Assembly (NCBI GenBank): GCA_902790495.1
Contig: CADASK010000002.1
Coordinates: 1-64,000, forward strand
Reading direction: 5' to 3'
Origin: an uncultured Eubacteriales bacterium
GTDB taxonomy: Bacteria; Bacillota; Clostridia; Christensenellales; Aristaeellaceae
DNA length: 64,000 nucleotides
Part shown: positions 32,205-42,500 of the stretch, piece by piece
Layout of the letters: each line of letters begins with the position of its first letter
How positions within the stretch are numbered: position 1 is the stretch's first letter
Position numbers and translations under genes: made by a program
Notes under the pieces: model-generated
The model's input: only the letters and a program-made list of their open reading frames with translations
Database searches by the model: none
What the model was told of the DNA's origin: nothing

Positions 32205-33017
32205 TCAGAGCCGCCAGACCTTCCTCCGGCGCTGCTCGAAGCTGCAGCACCACCTGCCGCCCAGGGCGCGCACCTCCTCCATGCCGCGGCGGATGTCCTT
32301 CAGGTCGCGGTCGGTCGTGTGCGCGTCGCTGCCGAAGGTGAAGCAGGTGCCGCCCAGCTCGATATACCGGCGGATGATGGACGGATGGGGCATCGGGCAG
32401 CCGAGGCTGTCATAGCCGGAGGTGTTGATCTCCAGGCACTTGTCCAGCCGGACGATGTGGCGCAGCAGGGCGTCCAGCTCCTCCGGCGCGTCCCTGTGCT
32501 GCAGCGGCCGCTCGGAGGGCTCCATCTGGTACGGGGCGTAGCGCGCGACATAGCCGATGTGGGCCACGCTGTCGAAATCCTCCCAGGCGCAGACGCTCTC
32601 CGCCTTGGCCGCCGCGTACTCCCTGTAGGCCTCCGCCCGGGTCTTTCCCCGGTAGTAGACCGCCGCGTCGTAGCAGTCCACGCCGCCCACCATGTGCAGG
32701 CTGAGCAGGCGGAAGTCCAGCGGCAGGGAGTCCAGCAGGGCCTGGGTCTCCTTCCTCAGAAGCGGATTGTCGCCGATCTCGATGCCGACCCGCAGGGTCA
32801 GGGTGGGAAAGGCTTCCCACGCCCGGGCGATGTTCGCCAGCCAGTCGTCCCACACCGGCGGCCTGTCCACACCGGGCTCCGGGTGCCCCGGCTCGATGTG
32901 CTCGGTCAGGCAGACCTCGTCGGCGCCCAGGGCGAGCATCCTCGCGCACAGCTCCTCCACGGTCTGTCTGCCGTCGAAGGAATGAATCGTGTGCACATGG
33001 TAATCCATCAGACGCAT
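32205..33017 (-). CDS. PHP-domain phosphatase (histidinol-phosphatase-like)
   Basis: A 270-residue PHP-fold protein. Metal-binding motifs are visible: DYHVHT at the N-terminus, LTEHIEPG near residue 37, the glutamate in GIEIGD, the histidine in SLHMVG, and the final GSDAHT near residue 235. HisK/HisJ histidinol phosphatases have this form, but no his genes are nearby, so the substrate is uncertain. The ATG at 33017 has GAGG upstream; an internal ATG 9 bases on is also possible. Confidence 0.85.
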   Translation of the reverse strand: MRLMDYHVHTIHSFDGRQTVEELCARMLALGADEVCLTEHIEPGHPEPGVDRPPVWDDWLANIARAWEAFPTLTLRVGIEIGDNPLLRKETQALLDSLPLDFRLLSLHMVGGVDCYDAAVYYRGKTRAEAYREYAAAKAESVCAWEDFDSVAHIGYVARYAPYQMEPSERPLQHRDAPEELDALLRHIVRLDKCLEINTSGYDSLGCPMPHPSIIRRYIELGGTCFTFGSDAHTTDRDLKDIRRGMEEVRALGGRWCCSFEQRRRKVWRL

Positions 33018-33041
33018 GGGCTTTATCCTCGCATCGCGTTT

Positions 33042-33057
33042 TGTTTCACGTGAAACA
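33042..33057. other. parS site 1
   Basis: TGTTTCACGTGAAACA, a perfect 16-base palindrome identical to the widespread ParB-binding (parS) consensus. It lies between addA and the PHP gene. ParB loading sites cluster near replication origins. Confidence 0.88.
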
Positions 33058-33104
33058 ATGGAAGACAGACGGACGGTTCTCAGCTTTCCACAGGTTCCAC
33101 AGCC

Positions 33105-33175
33105 TTTTCCACAGGTTTAATCACAGGCTGTGGATAAACTGGGCTTTTCTCCACAGTTTTCACTGCTTTTCCACA
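33105..33175. other. DnaA-box cluster 2
   Basis: One perfect TGTGGATAA box (33129-33137), two TTTTCCACA near matches (33105-33113 and 33167-33175) and further TCCACAG half-sites, between addA and the PHP gene, running into the addA 3' end. Confidence 0.6.
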
Positions 33176-36100
33176 GGAATCGCCTTTTCCAGCTCGATGG
33201 CGTAGAGCCACTGCTCCCGCACGGGCGTGCCGGTGAGCCTCTCCAGGGCGTAGGCGTACCAGCCCAGCTGCTGGCGGTGCCGCTGGATGAAGGCCTCCTC
33301 GGAGAGAATGTGATCGGTCTTGTAGTCGCAGAGAATCCACGCGCCGTCCTCTAAGAAGGCGCAGTCGATCACGCCCTGCAGCAGCGTGCGGGTCTTCGCG
33401 TCCGCCGCCAAATTGAAGCTCCACTCCCGGCGCACGGTATCGGAGCGCAGCATCCGCCTGCCCAGCTCCGAGGTGTAGAAGGAGCCCGCCCGGTCGATCT
33501 GCACGGCGCGCATTTCCTCCTCCCGGAAGATGCCCCGCGCCACCAGCTGCCGGCTCTCCTCCCGCAGGATGGCTCCGTAAGCCGCCGGTTCCGCGCCCCG
33601 CAGGGCCTCCAGTGGCACCAGCGACAGGAAGCGGTGGGTCAGCGTGCCGCGCTCGGCGGCGGTCAGCTTCTTCTCCTCCTCCATGAACAGGGGCCGCTCC
33701 TGCAGGGGACTCAGGCGCAGCGGCAGCTCCAGCTCCTCGCCCTTGCGCTTGGTGGCCTCGTCCTCCTCCTCGCCCAGGGCGAAGGGATCCTTCAATACCT
33801 CCTCGCGCACCAGGGAGGTCACCGAGGTCTTCAGCGGCCGCCAGGTGCGGGCTGTGGGCGTGTCGTACCACCAGGGCTGCCAGAGGCTGTCCGCGTTGCG
33901 CGTCAGGGCCACCTCGTTGAGCCAGCGCCGGATACCGCTCAGCTCCACGGCGCCCTCCGCCACGGTGATGGGCTGTGCCGCCTCGTGGGTCACCGTGAAG
34001 TCGCCCGCCTCGCCGTCCAGCTCCGCCCGGGCAGGCGCGAGGTCGCAGACCGCCTGCATCACCCAGTCCATCATGCAGCCGGCCTCCGCCACGCGGGCGT
34101 CCCCGGGGGCCATCAGCCAGGTCTTCCTGTCGCAGCTGTCCTCGGAGGCCACGAGAATCAGCCGCTCCCGGGCTCTCGTCATGGCCACGTAGAGCAGGCG
34201 GCACCGCTCGGCCCGCTCATCGCGCGCCCGCGCCCATTTCATCGCCGCCGAGCCGAAGGTCTTCCGCTTCACGCCCTTCTCCCGGTCGATCCAGGGCAGG
34301 CACACGCCGAGGTTCCTGTGGGTCTGCAGCAGTTCCGTCCGGCCCTTGCCGCCCAGACCCTCGCCCAGGCGCAGCAAAAACACGATGGGAAACTCGAGGC
34401 CCTTGGACTTGTGCATGGTCATGATGCGCACCAGGTCCTCGTTTTCCCCCAGCACCTTCGCGCTGGTGGCGTCCCCGCTGGACATCTCCTGGTTCAGGCT
34501 CTCGATGAGGCCGGACAGGGTCACGCCGCCGTTCTGGGCGTAGTCGTCCGCCTTCTTGCACATCAGCCGCAGGTTGGCCTGCCGCAGCTCGCCGCCGGGC
34601 TCAGCCCCGCAGTAGGCGTAGTAGCCCGTGTCGCGGATCAGCAGCCACATCAGGTCAATGAGCGGCATGTACTCCGCCCGGAAGCGCCACTCGTCGATCT
34701 GCGCCTTCGCCCGGGCGCACTTGGCCGCCAGCTGGTCGGGGTTTTCCTCCGCGCACACGGACAGAAACGCCTGACAGAAGGTCTTTTTGCCCCGCACCCG
34801 GCAGCGGATCTGCGCCAGCTCCTCGTCCGTGAAGGCGAACAGCGGCATCTTCAGCACGCACAGCAGCTGCAGATCCTGGGTCGGGTTGTCGATGATCTCC
34901 AGCAGGGATTTGACCTCCCGGATCTCCCGCGTCTCAAAGAAGGAAGTCTTGCCGTCGAAATACACGGGGATGCCCTCGCTCTGCAGCAGCTCCGTCAGGG
35001 CCTCGCCCGTGGAGGAGACCGTGGACATCAACACCGCCATGTGCCGCCAGGAGCAGGGCACGCGGTGGCCGTGGCCGTCGTCCACCAGCGTCTTCCCCTT
35101 CATCTCCTTCATGCGCCTGGCGATCGCGCCGGCCTCGGCCCGCAGGCGGTCCCGCTGGCGGCTCTCCTCCGGGTTCTGCACCAGGCAGATTTCCACCGGC
35201 TTGTCGTTTTCCTCTGCCGCCGGCAGGCCAGGCACCAGGGCGTCCTCTGGCAGGTAGTCCAGCTCGGTCACCTTCTCCCGCATGGCCCGGTCGAACACGG
35301 CGTTCACCGCGCCCAGGATGCGGGGATTCGAGCGGAAGTTCTTCTGCAGAAAGATGGCCCGCTCCGCGCAGCCCTCGCCGCGGCCGTAGGTGCGGCTCCG
35401 GCGCAGGAACAGGGTCGGGTCGGCGTGGCGGAAGCGGTAGATGGACTGCTTCACGTCCCCGACCATGAAGAGGCTGTTGTCTTCCCCGTGCAGCATCTGG
35501 ATGATGGCGTCCTGCACGGCGGACACGTCCTGACACTCGTCCACGAAGATGTGGTCGAACTCCTCCTGGGCCGTCCGGCGCAGATCCTCGTCCCGCAGCA
35601 CGGCTAAGGCCAGCTGCTCCATGTCCTGGAAGTCGATCAGCCCGCGTTTGTTCTTCTCCTCCGAAAAATGCCCGTGCACCGCCCAGGTCAAGCGGTTCAG
35701 GCCCTCGATGCAGTCCGCAATGTCCCGCAGGTCGCGCAGCTCCCGCTCTTCGTTCAGATCGGCCTCGGCGCGGATCTCCTCGATCTGTGCCTTCAGGGCC
35801 TTCCGCAGGGCCGCGAAGCGCTCCTTCCACGCCTTCTGTCCCTCGGTGAGGTTTTTGCCGGAGGCCGCCCGCGCGAACTTGAGGTTCCGCAGAATCTCCC
35901 CGATCCGCTCCGGCTCGGCCCGCGCCTCAAGAATCGCGCCCAGCACGGCCTCCCGGTCGCTCTCCAGCGTCGCTGCCAGGGCTTCCACCGCGTCCGCCTC
36001 ATCGAAGAGGGCGTCCATGGCGGTCAGCATGCCCCTCACACTCTCCAGCTGCTGCAGGTGCTTCTCCCGCAGGGTCTCTGTCCACGGGATTTCCTCCAGG

Positions 36101-36693
36101 CTGTCCGCCCGCAGCTGGTCCGCCGCCTTTCGCATCCAGCCCTCGGGGTCCGGCAGATTCATCAGGAAGGTGTGATAGCTGTCCACCATCTCCCGCAGCT
36201 CGCCCTGCCGGAAATTCATCACCAGCCGTTCCGTCGCGGCGTCCGGGCTTTCCAGCACCTCGTTCATGGCGTCCCGGAAGGCGCGGTCCATCAGGGGGAT
36301 GGCCTCCTGATCCTTGCAGACCCGCAGCCGCGCGTCCACGCCCACCGCCTGAAATTCCCGCTCCAGCAGATGCTGGCAGTAGCTGTGGATCGTGCAGATC
36401 ATCGCGCCGTCCAGATCCTCCATGGCCAGGCCCGCGGTCTCCGGGTCGTCCTCCGCCATCGCCTGGATGCGCCGTGCCAGCCGCTCGCGCATCTCGCCCG
36501 CTGCAGCCCGGGTGAAGGTCATGATGAGCATCCGCCGCAGGCGGGTGGGGTGGTCGCGGTCGGTGAGCAGGCGCACGATGCGCTCCACCAGCACGGCGGT
36601 TTTGCCCGAGCCGGCGGCCGCGCTGACCAGCAGGGTTTTCTCCTTCGCGGTGATGGCATTGATCTGCTCCTGTGTGAAGCGCAGCGCACCCAT
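33160..36693 (-). CDS. addA: ATP-dependent helicase/nuclease subunit A
   Basis: An 1177-residue AddA. The UvrD-like helicase domain shows Walker A AAAGSGKTAVLVERI near residue 25, FVDECQDVS (motif II), VGDVKQSIYRFRHADP (motif III) and the later MTMHKSKGLEFPIVF and YVAMTRARERL motifs. The C-terminal nuclease domain has FLEDGAWILCDYKTD. AddAB processes double-strand breaks for recombination. The usual neighbour addB is absent; the gene instead follows recF. The start at 36693 has AAGGGGAG 7 bases upstream. Both flanks carry parS sites. Confidence 0.95.
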   Translation of the reverse strand: MGALRFTQEQINAITAKEKTLLVSAAAGSGKTAVLVERIVRLLTDRDHPTRLRRMLIMTFTRAAAGEMRERLARRIQAMAEDDPETAGLAMEDLDGAMICTIHSYCQHLLEREFQAVGVDARLRVCKDQEAIPLMDRAFRDAMNEVLESPDAATERLVMNFRQGELREMVDSYHTFLMNLPDPEGWMRKAADQLRADSLEEIPWTETLREKHLQQLESVRGMLTAMDALFDEADAVEALAATLESDREAVLGAILEARAEPERIGEILRNLKFARAASGKNLTEGQKAWKERFAALRKALKAQIEEIRAEADLNEERELRDLRDIADCIEGLNRLTWAVHGHFSEEKNKRGLIDFQDMEQLALAVLRDEDLRRTAQEEFDHIFVDECQDVSAVQDAIIQMLHGEDNSLFMVGDVKQSIYRFRHADPTLFLRRSRTYGRGEGCAERAIFLQKNFRSNPRILGAVNAVFDRAMREKVTELDYLPEDALVPGLPAAEENDKPVEICLVQNPEESRQRDRLRAEAGAIARRMKEMKGKTLVDDGHGHRVPCSWRHMAVLMSTVSSTGEALTELLQSEGIPVYFDGKTSFFETREIREVKSLLEIIDNPTQDLQLLCVLKMPLFAFTDEELAQIRCRVRGKKTFCQAFLSVCAEENPDQLAAKCARAKAQIDEWRFRAEYMPLIDLMWLLIRDTGYYAYCGAEPGGELRQANLRLMCKKADDYAQNGGVTLSGLIESLNQEMSSGDATSAKVLGENEDLVRIMTMHKSKGLEFPIVFLLRLGEGLGGKGRTELLQTHRNLGVCLPWIDREKGVKRKTFGSAAMKWARARDERAERCRLLYVAMTRARERLILVASEDSCDRKTWLMAPGDARVAEAGCMMDWVMQAVCDLAPARAELDGEAGDFTVTHEAAQPITVAEGAVELSGIRRWLNEVALTRNADSLWQPWWYDTPTARTWRPLKTSVTSLVREEVLKDPFALGEEEDEATKRKGEELELPLRLSPLQERPLFMEEEKKLTAAERGTLTHRFLSLVPLEALRGAEPAAYGAILREESRQLVARGIFREEEMRAVQIDRAGSFYTSELGRRMLRSDTVRREWSFNLAADAKTRTLLQGVIDCAFLEDGAWILCDYKTDHILSEEAFIQRHRQQLGWYAYALERLTGTPVREQWLYAIELEKAIPVEKQ

Positions 36694-36714
36694 GGCATTC
36701 TCCCCTTTCACAAT

Positions 36715-36730
36715 TGTTTCACGTGAAACA
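36715..36730. other. parS site 2
   Basis: TGTTTCACGTGAAACA again, within a 20-base perfect palindrome (36713-36732), in the short gap between recF and addA. Confidence 0.9.
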
Positions 36731-36738
36731 ATGCCAAA

Positions 36739-37926
36739 TCAGCTGAAGTCCGGTTCCTCCAGGCTTTCCTCGGGCACGGCCTCGCCGGCGCGCACCTCGC
36801 GCACCTCCGCCAGGCCTTCCCGGCTCTGGCTCACGTAGTAGACCCGCCTGTCCTCGCAGCCGTCCAAGTCGCTCTCGTCGGTGCAGGTCACGAAGGTCTG
36901 GGCCCCGGTGATCTCCCGCAGCAGGTGGGTGCGCCGCGGCCGGTCCAGCTCGCTCATCACGTCGTCCAGCAGCAGCACCGGGCACTCGCCGCTCTCCTCC
37001 CGGTCGATCTCCATCTGGGCCAGCTTCACGCTGAGCACCGCCGTTCGGATCTGTCCCTGGGACGCGAATAGCTTCATCTCCCGCCCCATCAGCGTGAACA
37101 GCAGATCCTCCCGGTGGGCGCCGAAGGAGCTTGTACCCCTGCGCAGGTCTTCCTCCCTGGCGCTGCGGCAGGCCTTCAGAAAAGCCCTTTCGATCTCCTG
37201 GGCGTCTTCCGTCTCCGCCGCCTCCGGCAGGCAGGGCTGATAGCGCAGGCCGAGAGCTTCCGCTGTTTTCCCGGAGATGGCGGCGTACTTTTCCGCCGCG
37301 ATCCTCTCCAGTCTCTCCGCCGCCTTCCGCCGCGTGGGCAGGATGGCGGACGCCGCCCGCGCCATCTGCCGCTCGAAATCCTCGGTCATCGCGGGCAGGG
37401 GCCGGCCGAACCTCCGGCAGTCGCGCAGGATCGCGTTGCGCTGGTCCAGGGCCTTGCGGTACTGCTGCAGCGCCACGAAATAGGACGGCGAGAGCTGGGA
37501 AAGCATCATATCAAGAAAGGCCCGTCTCTCCGATGGGCCTTCCTTGATCAGCTGCAGATCCTCCGGGGAAAACATCACGCACTGCACCTGCCCCATGAGG
37601 CTGGCCAGGCGCGCCGCCCGCTTCCGATCTACGAACACTTGTTTGTGTTTTCCTTCGCCCGGCGTCAGGCGCAAGGCAATCTCCCGCGTGCCGCCGGCCG
37701 TCTTCACCGTCACCCCGCAGGCGGCGGCCTCCGCGCCCTTGCGCACGACCTCCATGTCCTGGGCCGTGCGGTGGCTCCTGCCCAGGGCGCAGTAATGCAC
37801 AGCCTCCAGCAGGTTGGTCTTGCCGGAGCCGTTCTGCCCGAACAGGAGGTTCACCCCGGGGTGCGGCTTCATCTCAAACTGCGCGTAATTGCGGAAATCC
37901 CTCAGTCTGAGCGTCTCGATGATCAT
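36739..37926 (-). CDS. recF: DNA replication/repair protein RecF
   Basis: A 395-residue SMC-like ATPase that loads RecA at gaps. It has LRLRDFRNYAQFEMKPHPGVN at the start, Walker A FGQNGSGKTNLLEA, the family GPSERRAFLDMMLSQLSP segment and the C-terminal Walker B VLLLDDVMSELD. It starts 3 bases after dnaN, the standard dnaN-recF arrangement. An acidic C-terminal tail (~30 residues) is present. Confidence 0.95.
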   Translation of the reverse strand: MIIETLRLRDFRNYAQFEMKPHPGVNLLFGQNGSGKTNLLEAVHYCALGRSHRTAQDMEVVRKGAEAAACGVTVKTAGGTREIALRLTPGEGKHKQVFVDRKRAARLASLMGQVQCVMFSPEDLQLIKEGPSERRAFLDMMLSQLSPSYFVALQQYRKALDQRNAILRDCRRFGRPLPAMTEDFERQMARAASAILPTRRKAAERLERIAAEKYAAISGKTAEALGLRYQPCLPEAAETEDAQEIERAFLKACRSAREEDLRRGTSSFGAHREDLLFTLMGREMKLFASQGQIRTAVLSVKLAQMEIDREESGECPVLLLDDVMSELDRPRRTHLLREITGAQTFVTCTDESDLDGCEDRRVYYVSQSREGLAEVREVRAGEAVPEESLEEPDFS

Positions 37927-37929
37927 GCG

Positions 37930-39045
37930 TCAGCTCCTCACGCGCACCGGCAGGATCAGGTAGAGGTAGGCCTTGCCCTCCTTCGGCTCGATGACGCAGG
38001 GATTGATGTTCGCGTTGAACTTCATGCACAGCTGCTCGTCCGAGATGCTGCGCAGGGCCTCGCTGATGTACTTCGCGTTGAAGGCGATGTCGATGGCCCC
38101 GCCGTTGACGGTGGCCGGCACCTCGTCCTGGGAGCTGCCCACCTCGGCGTTGGAGTCCACCACCAGCTTGTCCTCGCTGAAGTGCATCCTCACCAGGTTG
38201 TTCTTGCCCTCGCGGGCCAGCAGCGACGCGCGGTTGATGGCCTGCTCCACCTCGTTCTTGTCCGAGAGGGTCTCGGTCAGGAAGGTCTTGGGCAGGATCC
38301 GCTCGTAGTCGATGTACTCGCCCGCCATCAGCATCGCGATCATCTGCGTCTTGCCGAACTCCATGCGAACGTGGGTCTTGCCCAGCACCAGCGCGCAGTC
38401 GCTGTCGTTGTCCGGCAGCACGCGGCTGATCTCGTTCATCACCCGTCCCGGCACCACGAAGCGCAGCTTGGTTTCCCCCTCCGGGATGCTGTAATGGCCC
38501 TCCGCGCGGCGCAGCGCCAGGCGGAAGCCGTCCAGGGCCACCATGCGCATCTCGTTCGCCGTCACCTCCAGCAGCACGCCGTTGAGGGTCTGCCGACTCT
38601 CGTCCGTCGCCACGCAGAAGGCCGTACGCGAGATCATATCCCGCAGCTCCTGGGCCTTCATCTCGATGCGCACCACCGGCTCCACCTCGGGCATCTCCGG
38701 GTATTCCATCGGATTCATGCCGGAGAGGGTGCTGCGGAAGCGCTCGCTGCGGATGGACATGCGATTCCCGTCCTTGCTCTTGAGGGTCACGGCGGAGCCG
38801 GGCAGCTTGCGCGCCAGGTCGTTGAACAGTCTGCCGGGCAGCACGGTCCGCCCCTCCTCCTCGATCATCGCGGGCAGGGCAGTCTGGATGGTCATGTTGC
38901 CGTCGGAGCAGGTCAGGATCAGGCCCTCCTCCCCGGCCTCCATCAGGACGCCCTCGAAGATCGGCTTGGCGGAACGTGCGGCCAGGGCGCGGGTCACGAT
39001 GGACAGACCTTCCATCAGTCCATAGGTTTCAGTGGTCAGCTTCAT
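37930..39045 (-). CDS. dnaN: DNA polymerase III beta subunit (sliding clamp)
   Basis: A 371-residue clamp protein with three similar domains; MKLTTETYGLMEGLSIVTRALA at the N-terminus and CVIEPKEGKAYLYLILPVRV at the C-terminus, which forms part of the partner-binding pocket. Start at 39045, chosen because AAGGAG is 8 bases upstream. In most Bacillota dnaN directly follows dnaA. Here the upstream gene is smc, and a 490-base gap with DnaA boxes takes the place of dnaA. Confidence 0.95.
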   Translation of the reverse strand: MKLTTETYGLMEGLSIVTRALAARSAKPIFEGVLMEAGEEGLILTCSDGNMTIQTALPAMIEEEGRTVLPGRLFNDLARKLPGSAVTLKSKDGNRMSIRSERFRSTLSGMNPMEYPEMPEVEPVVRIEMKAQELRDMISRTAFCVATDESRQTLNGVLLEVTANEMRMVALDGFRLALRRAEGHYSIPEGETKLRFVVPGRVMNEISRVLPDNDSDCALVLGKTHVRMEFGKTQMIAMLMAGEYIDYERILPKTFLTETLSDKNEVEQAINRASLLAREGKNNLVRMHFSEDKLVVDSNAEVGSSQDEVPATVNGGAIDIAFNAKYISEALRSISDEQLCMKFNANINPCVIEPKEGKAYLYLILPVRVRS

Positions 39046-39159
39046 GTCAATCGCTCCTTCTTCCGTCTCGGGCTCCTGTCGGCCGCGCCTGCGCGCCGCC
39101 GTCCGCGCCAAAGAGGATGGTTGTAGTATCTTTTTATTCTTCGCAGTAGGAGTAGGGGC

Positions 39160-39525
39160 TGTGGAGGATGTGGATAACCCGCCGCTTTGGGGCAGCCGCC
39201 CCGTTTTTCGCCCCCAGGGGATGTGGATAAAGAACGCCGGCGTGTGGAAACCCGGGTGGAAGAACTGTTCATTCTCCCCGGACTCCGCCGCGAAGCCGCC
39301 TCCGAAGACCGGTCAGGCGTCCGTGTTCCGGCGCGCCGGCCGGATCCAGGGGCCTGTTTTTGTCGAAGAGGGCCGCGCCCCGGCGCCCGCCGCCGGCCCT
39401 GTCTTCCACAAATGCACAGCCTGTGGATGCAAGGGTGTGGATAAGCGAAAGGGCTGAGTTTTTGGGAATCTCTCCCCAAACCGAAGGAGAGATTCCACAG
39501 CTTTTCCACAGCTGGTGGATAACTC
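39160..39525. other. DnaA-box cluster 3, candidate oriC upstream of dnaN
   Basis: Three perfect TGTGGATAA boxes in the same orientation (39169-39177, 39222-39230, 39436-39444), and one-mismatch boxes at 39422-39430, 39502-39510 and 39514-39522. A short AT-rich run (39120-39141) borders the cluster on the dnaN side. The 490-base gap between smc and dnaN contains no gene. Together with two nearby parS sites this is a good candidate for part of the chromosomal origin. Confidence 0.65.
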
Positions 39526-39536
39526 TTTGGCGCCGC

Positions 39537-42500
39537 TCAGTCCTCGTAATCCTTGAGGCTGACGGACACCAGCTTGCTGACGCCCTGCTCCTCCATGGCC
39601 ACGCCGTAGAGGGCGTTGCAGCGCTCCATGGTGCCCTTGCGGTGGGTGATCACGATGAACTGGGTGTTCTCGCTGTACTCCCTCAGATAATCCGCGTAGT
39701 AGCCGATGTTCGCGTCGTCCAGGGCGGCCTCGATCTCGTCGAGGATGCAGAAGGGCGTGGGCTTCAGCTTGAGCATCGCGAAGAGGATGGCGATGGCGGT
39801 CAGGGCGCGCTCGCCGCCGGAGAGCAGGGAGAGCAGCTGCAGCTTCTTTCCCGGGGGCTGGGCGTTGACCTCGATGCCGCAGTTGAGCGGATCATCGGGG
39901 TCGAGCAGCTGCAGCTCCGCCTTGCCGCCGCCGAAGAGGCGGGTGAAGGTCTCGGAAAAATACACCTGCAGTTTAGAAAAGCTGTCCACAAAGGTGACAC
40001 GCATCTGCTTGAGCAGCCGTTCGATCAGTTCCCGCAGGTCGGCCTCGGCCTTGCGCAGATCCTCCTGCTGGCGCTTCAATTCGTCGTAGCGCTCCTTCGT
40101 GGAGGCGTACTCCTCGACCGCATGGACATTGACGGGCCCCAGGGCGCGGATGGCGGCGTTGATCTCGCCCACGCGCCTGTCGGCCTCTTTCTCCTTGAAG
40201 TGCTCGGCGGGCACGCGGAATTCCTCGGCGCCGGCATAGGTGAGGCCGTAGGTGTTCCAGATCCGGTCCTGCAGGGTCTGCAGGTCGCTTTCGACCCGAC
40301 TCATCTGCAGCTCCACGCGGTGGAGGCGTTCGCTGTCCCGGGTGATGGAAACGTGCAGCTCCTCCATCTGCCGAAGCAGGTCGTTGAGCCGGCCGCGCTC
40401 GGCGGCGCGCTTCTCCTCCAGGGACTGCACCTGCTCCTCGGCCTGGTGCTGGGTGAGCTGGCGGGCGTCCAGCAGGGCGGTGAGCTCCGCCTCCCGGGCC
40501 GCGTCCGCGTCCTCCTCCTCGGCCATGTGCCGCATGCGGCTGCGGCGCTGGAGAATCTCCTCCTCGAGCAGCCTACGGTCGGCCTCGTAGCGGACGGTGT
40601 CGCGCCGGGCGGTCTCCGCGTCGCGCCTCAGGTCGTTGAGGGCGAGGGTCTTGCGCACCACCAGCTCCTGGGCCTCCCGGGCCAGGGAGCGGCTGCGGGT
40701 CAGGCCCTCCTGCATCTCCTCGATGCGGGCCTCGGCGGCGCTGCGGTCCAGCTGGGCCGTGTCGCCGGAGGACTGGATATCTTGCAGCTGCTTCTCGATC
40801 TCGTCGATGGCGGTCTGCAGCTGGAGGATGGCCTGCTCGGTCTCCTCCATGCGCTCCGTGTGCTGGCGGGCGTCCTCCCGGGCCACGGCGGCATGCTCGG
40901 TCTCCCGGGCCACGGCGATCTCCTGGTCGTGGCGAGCCTGGAGGGCCTGCTGCACGGCCTCGCGCAGGCGGGCCTTGCGGTCCTGCTCCTGGGTGAGGGA
41001 GGCGCGCATGCGCTCCATGTCCTCCTTGCCGGCCTTCAGCCGGTCGGTCAGCTCCTTCAGCTCGCGCTCGCGGCCCAGCAGGTTCACCGCGCGGGACTGA
41101 GTCGAGCCGCCGGTCATGGAGCCGCCGGAGTGCATCACGTCGCCTTCCAGCGTCACCAGGCGGAAGGCGTGGGAGCCCGCGCGCATGATGGGGATGCCGT
41201 TCTCCAGGCTGTCGGCGATCACCGTGCGGCCCAGCAGGTTCTCCACGATGGCGCGGTAGCGGTCGTCGCAGCCGATCAGCTCGGAGGCGACGCCCAGGCA
41301 GCCTGGCATGGAGAGCACCAGCCGCTCGCGGGGGTTGAGCCCCTTGGCGCGGATGGCGGAGATGGGCAGGAAGGTGGCGCGGCCGAAGCGACCCTGGCGC
41401 AGATAATCGATCAGGCGCTTGGCCACTTCCTCGTTGTCAGTGACGATGTTCTGCTGGGCGGCGCCCAGGGCCATGTCGATGGCGGTCTCGTAGCGGCCCG
41501 GCACCGAGAGCAGCTGGGCCAGCACCCCGTGCACCCCATCCAGGTGCCGCTCACGGGCAAACTGGATGGCCCGGCGCACGGACTGGCTGTAGCCTTCCAT
41601 CTCCCGGGTCATCTCGTCCAGCAGCTTCCAGCGGCTCTGGTCGCTCTGCAGCTGGGCGGAGAGCTTTTCCGCCGAGGCGCGCAGGCCGATCAGCCGGGCG
41701 TCGGAGGCGTTGAAGGCCTCCTGGCGCTCCTGTTCCTCGCGGCGGCAGGCGTCCAGGGCCTCCTGCTCCTGGCGGAGCTTGTCGTCGGCGCTGCCGATGG
41801 CAGCCTGCAGATCGTCCGCGACGGCCTGCATTTTCTCCCGTGACACGGTGATCTCCTTCAGGCGGGAGATCATGGTGTCGCGCATGGTGTTCAGCCGCGT
41901 CTGGTCGTTGCGCACGTCGCTGATGCGGTTGATGGCCTGCAGCACCTGGGCTTTATAGTCCTCCAGGGCGGTCTCGTCGGCGCTCTCTTTGTCGAGGGCG
42001 GCGCGCTCGGCCTCCTGGGCCTTAACAAGGTCTTGCTCGGCGGCGGCCACCTTCTCCTCGATGGAGCCGGTGTCGCTCTGGGCCTGCTCGCGCAGGGCGG
42101 CCAGCTCCCGCAGACGGCCGTCGGCCTTCTCCGCCTCCTCGGTCAGCAGGGCAAGATTCTCCTTGCGGTTGAGACGGCGGGCGGCGACGGCGGTGCGCTC
42201 CTCCTGGGTCTGGTGCACCTCGTTGGCGCTGCGCAGCAGGGCGTCGCGGCTCTGGGTCACCTGGGTCTCCAGCTCGTCCAGGCTCTCCTGGCAGGCGTCG
42301 CGCTGGCTGGTGCGCATGTTGAGGGAGGCTTCCTCCTCCGCCAGGGCTGCGCCGATGTTCTCCTGCTCCTGCTTCAGCTCGGCGGTGCGGCCTCTGGCGC
42401 GCTCCGAGCGGATCAGGAACAGGTTGAGGTCGAGGCCCTTGAGCTCGTTGGAGAGCTCCAGGTACTCGCGGGCGGCGCGGCTCTGCTCCTCCAGGGGGCC

